DNA of 13,301 nt from assembly GCA_041662765.1 (NCBI GenBank), contig JBAZRT010000022.1, positions 1 through 13,301 on the forward strand, written 5' to 3'. Position numbers and translations under genes: made by a program. The stretch comes from JAPLXD01 sp041662765 (GTDB taxonomy: Bacteria; Patescibacteriota; Minisyncoccia; Moranbacterales; UBA11712). Positions 12,969 through 13,301 of this stretch are shown in pieces; the first letter of the stretch is position 1, and each line of letters starts with the position of its first letter. A model generated the notes under the pieces. It had not been told where the DNA came from, searched no databases, and saw only the letters and a program-made list of their open reading frames with translations.

Positions 12969-13301
12969 ATGGCCGAAGTAAAACCAGAAATTGAAACATT
13001 TGCGAGAATAAAAGTAGTTGGCGTGGGAGGATCAGGAAACAACGCAATCAGCCGAATGATCGAGTGCAAACTGCGGGGTGTTGAATTTGTGGCGATCAAC
13101 ACGGATGCTCAAGATCTGCACCATTCAAGGGCGGCGGAAAAGATTCATATAGGAAAAAACCTTACCAAAGGATTGGGAGCCGGAATGAATCCTGAAATCG
13201 GCCGCCAGGCAGCCGAAGAAAACCGGGATGAAATCGCCGAAGTTCTCAAGGGTGCTGACATGGTTTTCGTCACCTGCGCTATGGGAGGCGGAACCGGAAC
13301 G
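12969..13301 (+). CDS. ftsZ: Cell division protein FtsZ, N-terminal 111 residues, cut by window edge
   Basis: Tubulin-like GTPase that forms the division ring. The visible part begins with a short polar lead (MAEVKPEIETFARI), then the nucleotide-binding VVGVGGSGNNAISRMI. EFVAINTDAQDL and GKNLTKGLGAG follow. It ends in the tubulin signature GGGTGT at the window edge, preceded by ADMVFVTCAMGG. All residues seen fit a functional FtsZ. It has its own promoter and no Shine-Dalgarno; A-rich sequence precedes the ATG. The rest of the gene lies beyond the window. Confidence 0.97.
   Translation, partial: MAEVKPEIETFARIKVVGVGGSGNNAISRMIECKLRGVEFVAINTDAQDLHHSRAAEKIHIGKNLTKGLGAGMNPEIGRQAAEENRDEIAEVLKGADMVFVTCAMGGGTGT

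Overview
The window reads as a piece of a Patescibacteria (Candidate Phyla Radiation) chromosome, most likely a Parcubacteria-type lineage. This is inferred from gene content and order (dprA-topA, typA, pth, an LCP-family gene, lepB, then hisS-HIT-rpsU-yqeY-ybeY-dgkA-ftsA-ftsZ), short core genes, moderate GC by eye, near absence of Shine-Dalgarno sequences and AT-rich palindromic intergenic repeats. No phage, transposase or CRISPR is visible; nearly every gene is housekeeping.

Layout. Positions 1-2439 hold dprA and the 5' two-thirds or so of topA, both on the minus strand in one unit. A strong plus-strand promoter at 2492-2519 starts an unannotated structured RNA of about 225 nt that ends in an intrinsic terminator at 2732-2751. 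A small two-helix membrane protein begins about 10 nt later. typA follows, with its own promoter and a 64-nt leader ending in a terminator-like hairpin right at the start codon. typA converges on pth and an LCP-family gene, which form one minus-strand unit. The LCP gene and lepB diverge from 7185-7318. hisS, a HIT-family gene, rpsU and yqeY follow on the plus strand and end at a strong 13-bp terminator. ybeY, dgkA, ftsA and ftsZ (cut by the window edge) complete the plus-strand series. The set covers translation and ribosome quality (typA, pth, hisS, rpsU, ybeY), envelope and secretion (LCP, lepB, dgkA), DNA uptake and topology (dprA, topA) and division (ftsA, ftsZ).

Most notable points. (1) hisS is intact in one frame except for a single in-frame TGA at 8524-8526, exactly where HisS motif 2 normally has glycine; none of the 13 complete genes ends in TGA. 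That fits either a point mutation or sequencing error (GGA to TGA) or UGA read as glycine as in SR1/Gracilibacteria; the absence of any other in-frame TGA in about 4,000 codons argues against routine reassignment. (2) The structured RNA at about 2526-2752 has a 23-bp bulged helix enclosing a branched, potentially pseudoknotted core and sits where a riboswitch or leader would sit; I could not match it to a known family. (3) Several promoters lie so close to the ATG that the mRNAs should be leaderless, often with a TGn-extended -10, while rpsU alone has a perfect Shine-Dalgarno, a contrast reminiscent of S21 autoregulation in Bacteroidetes. (4) A repeat family occupies the gaps after typA and lepB, with possible remnants elsewhere, and an unrelated palindromic element lies between ftsA and ftsZ.
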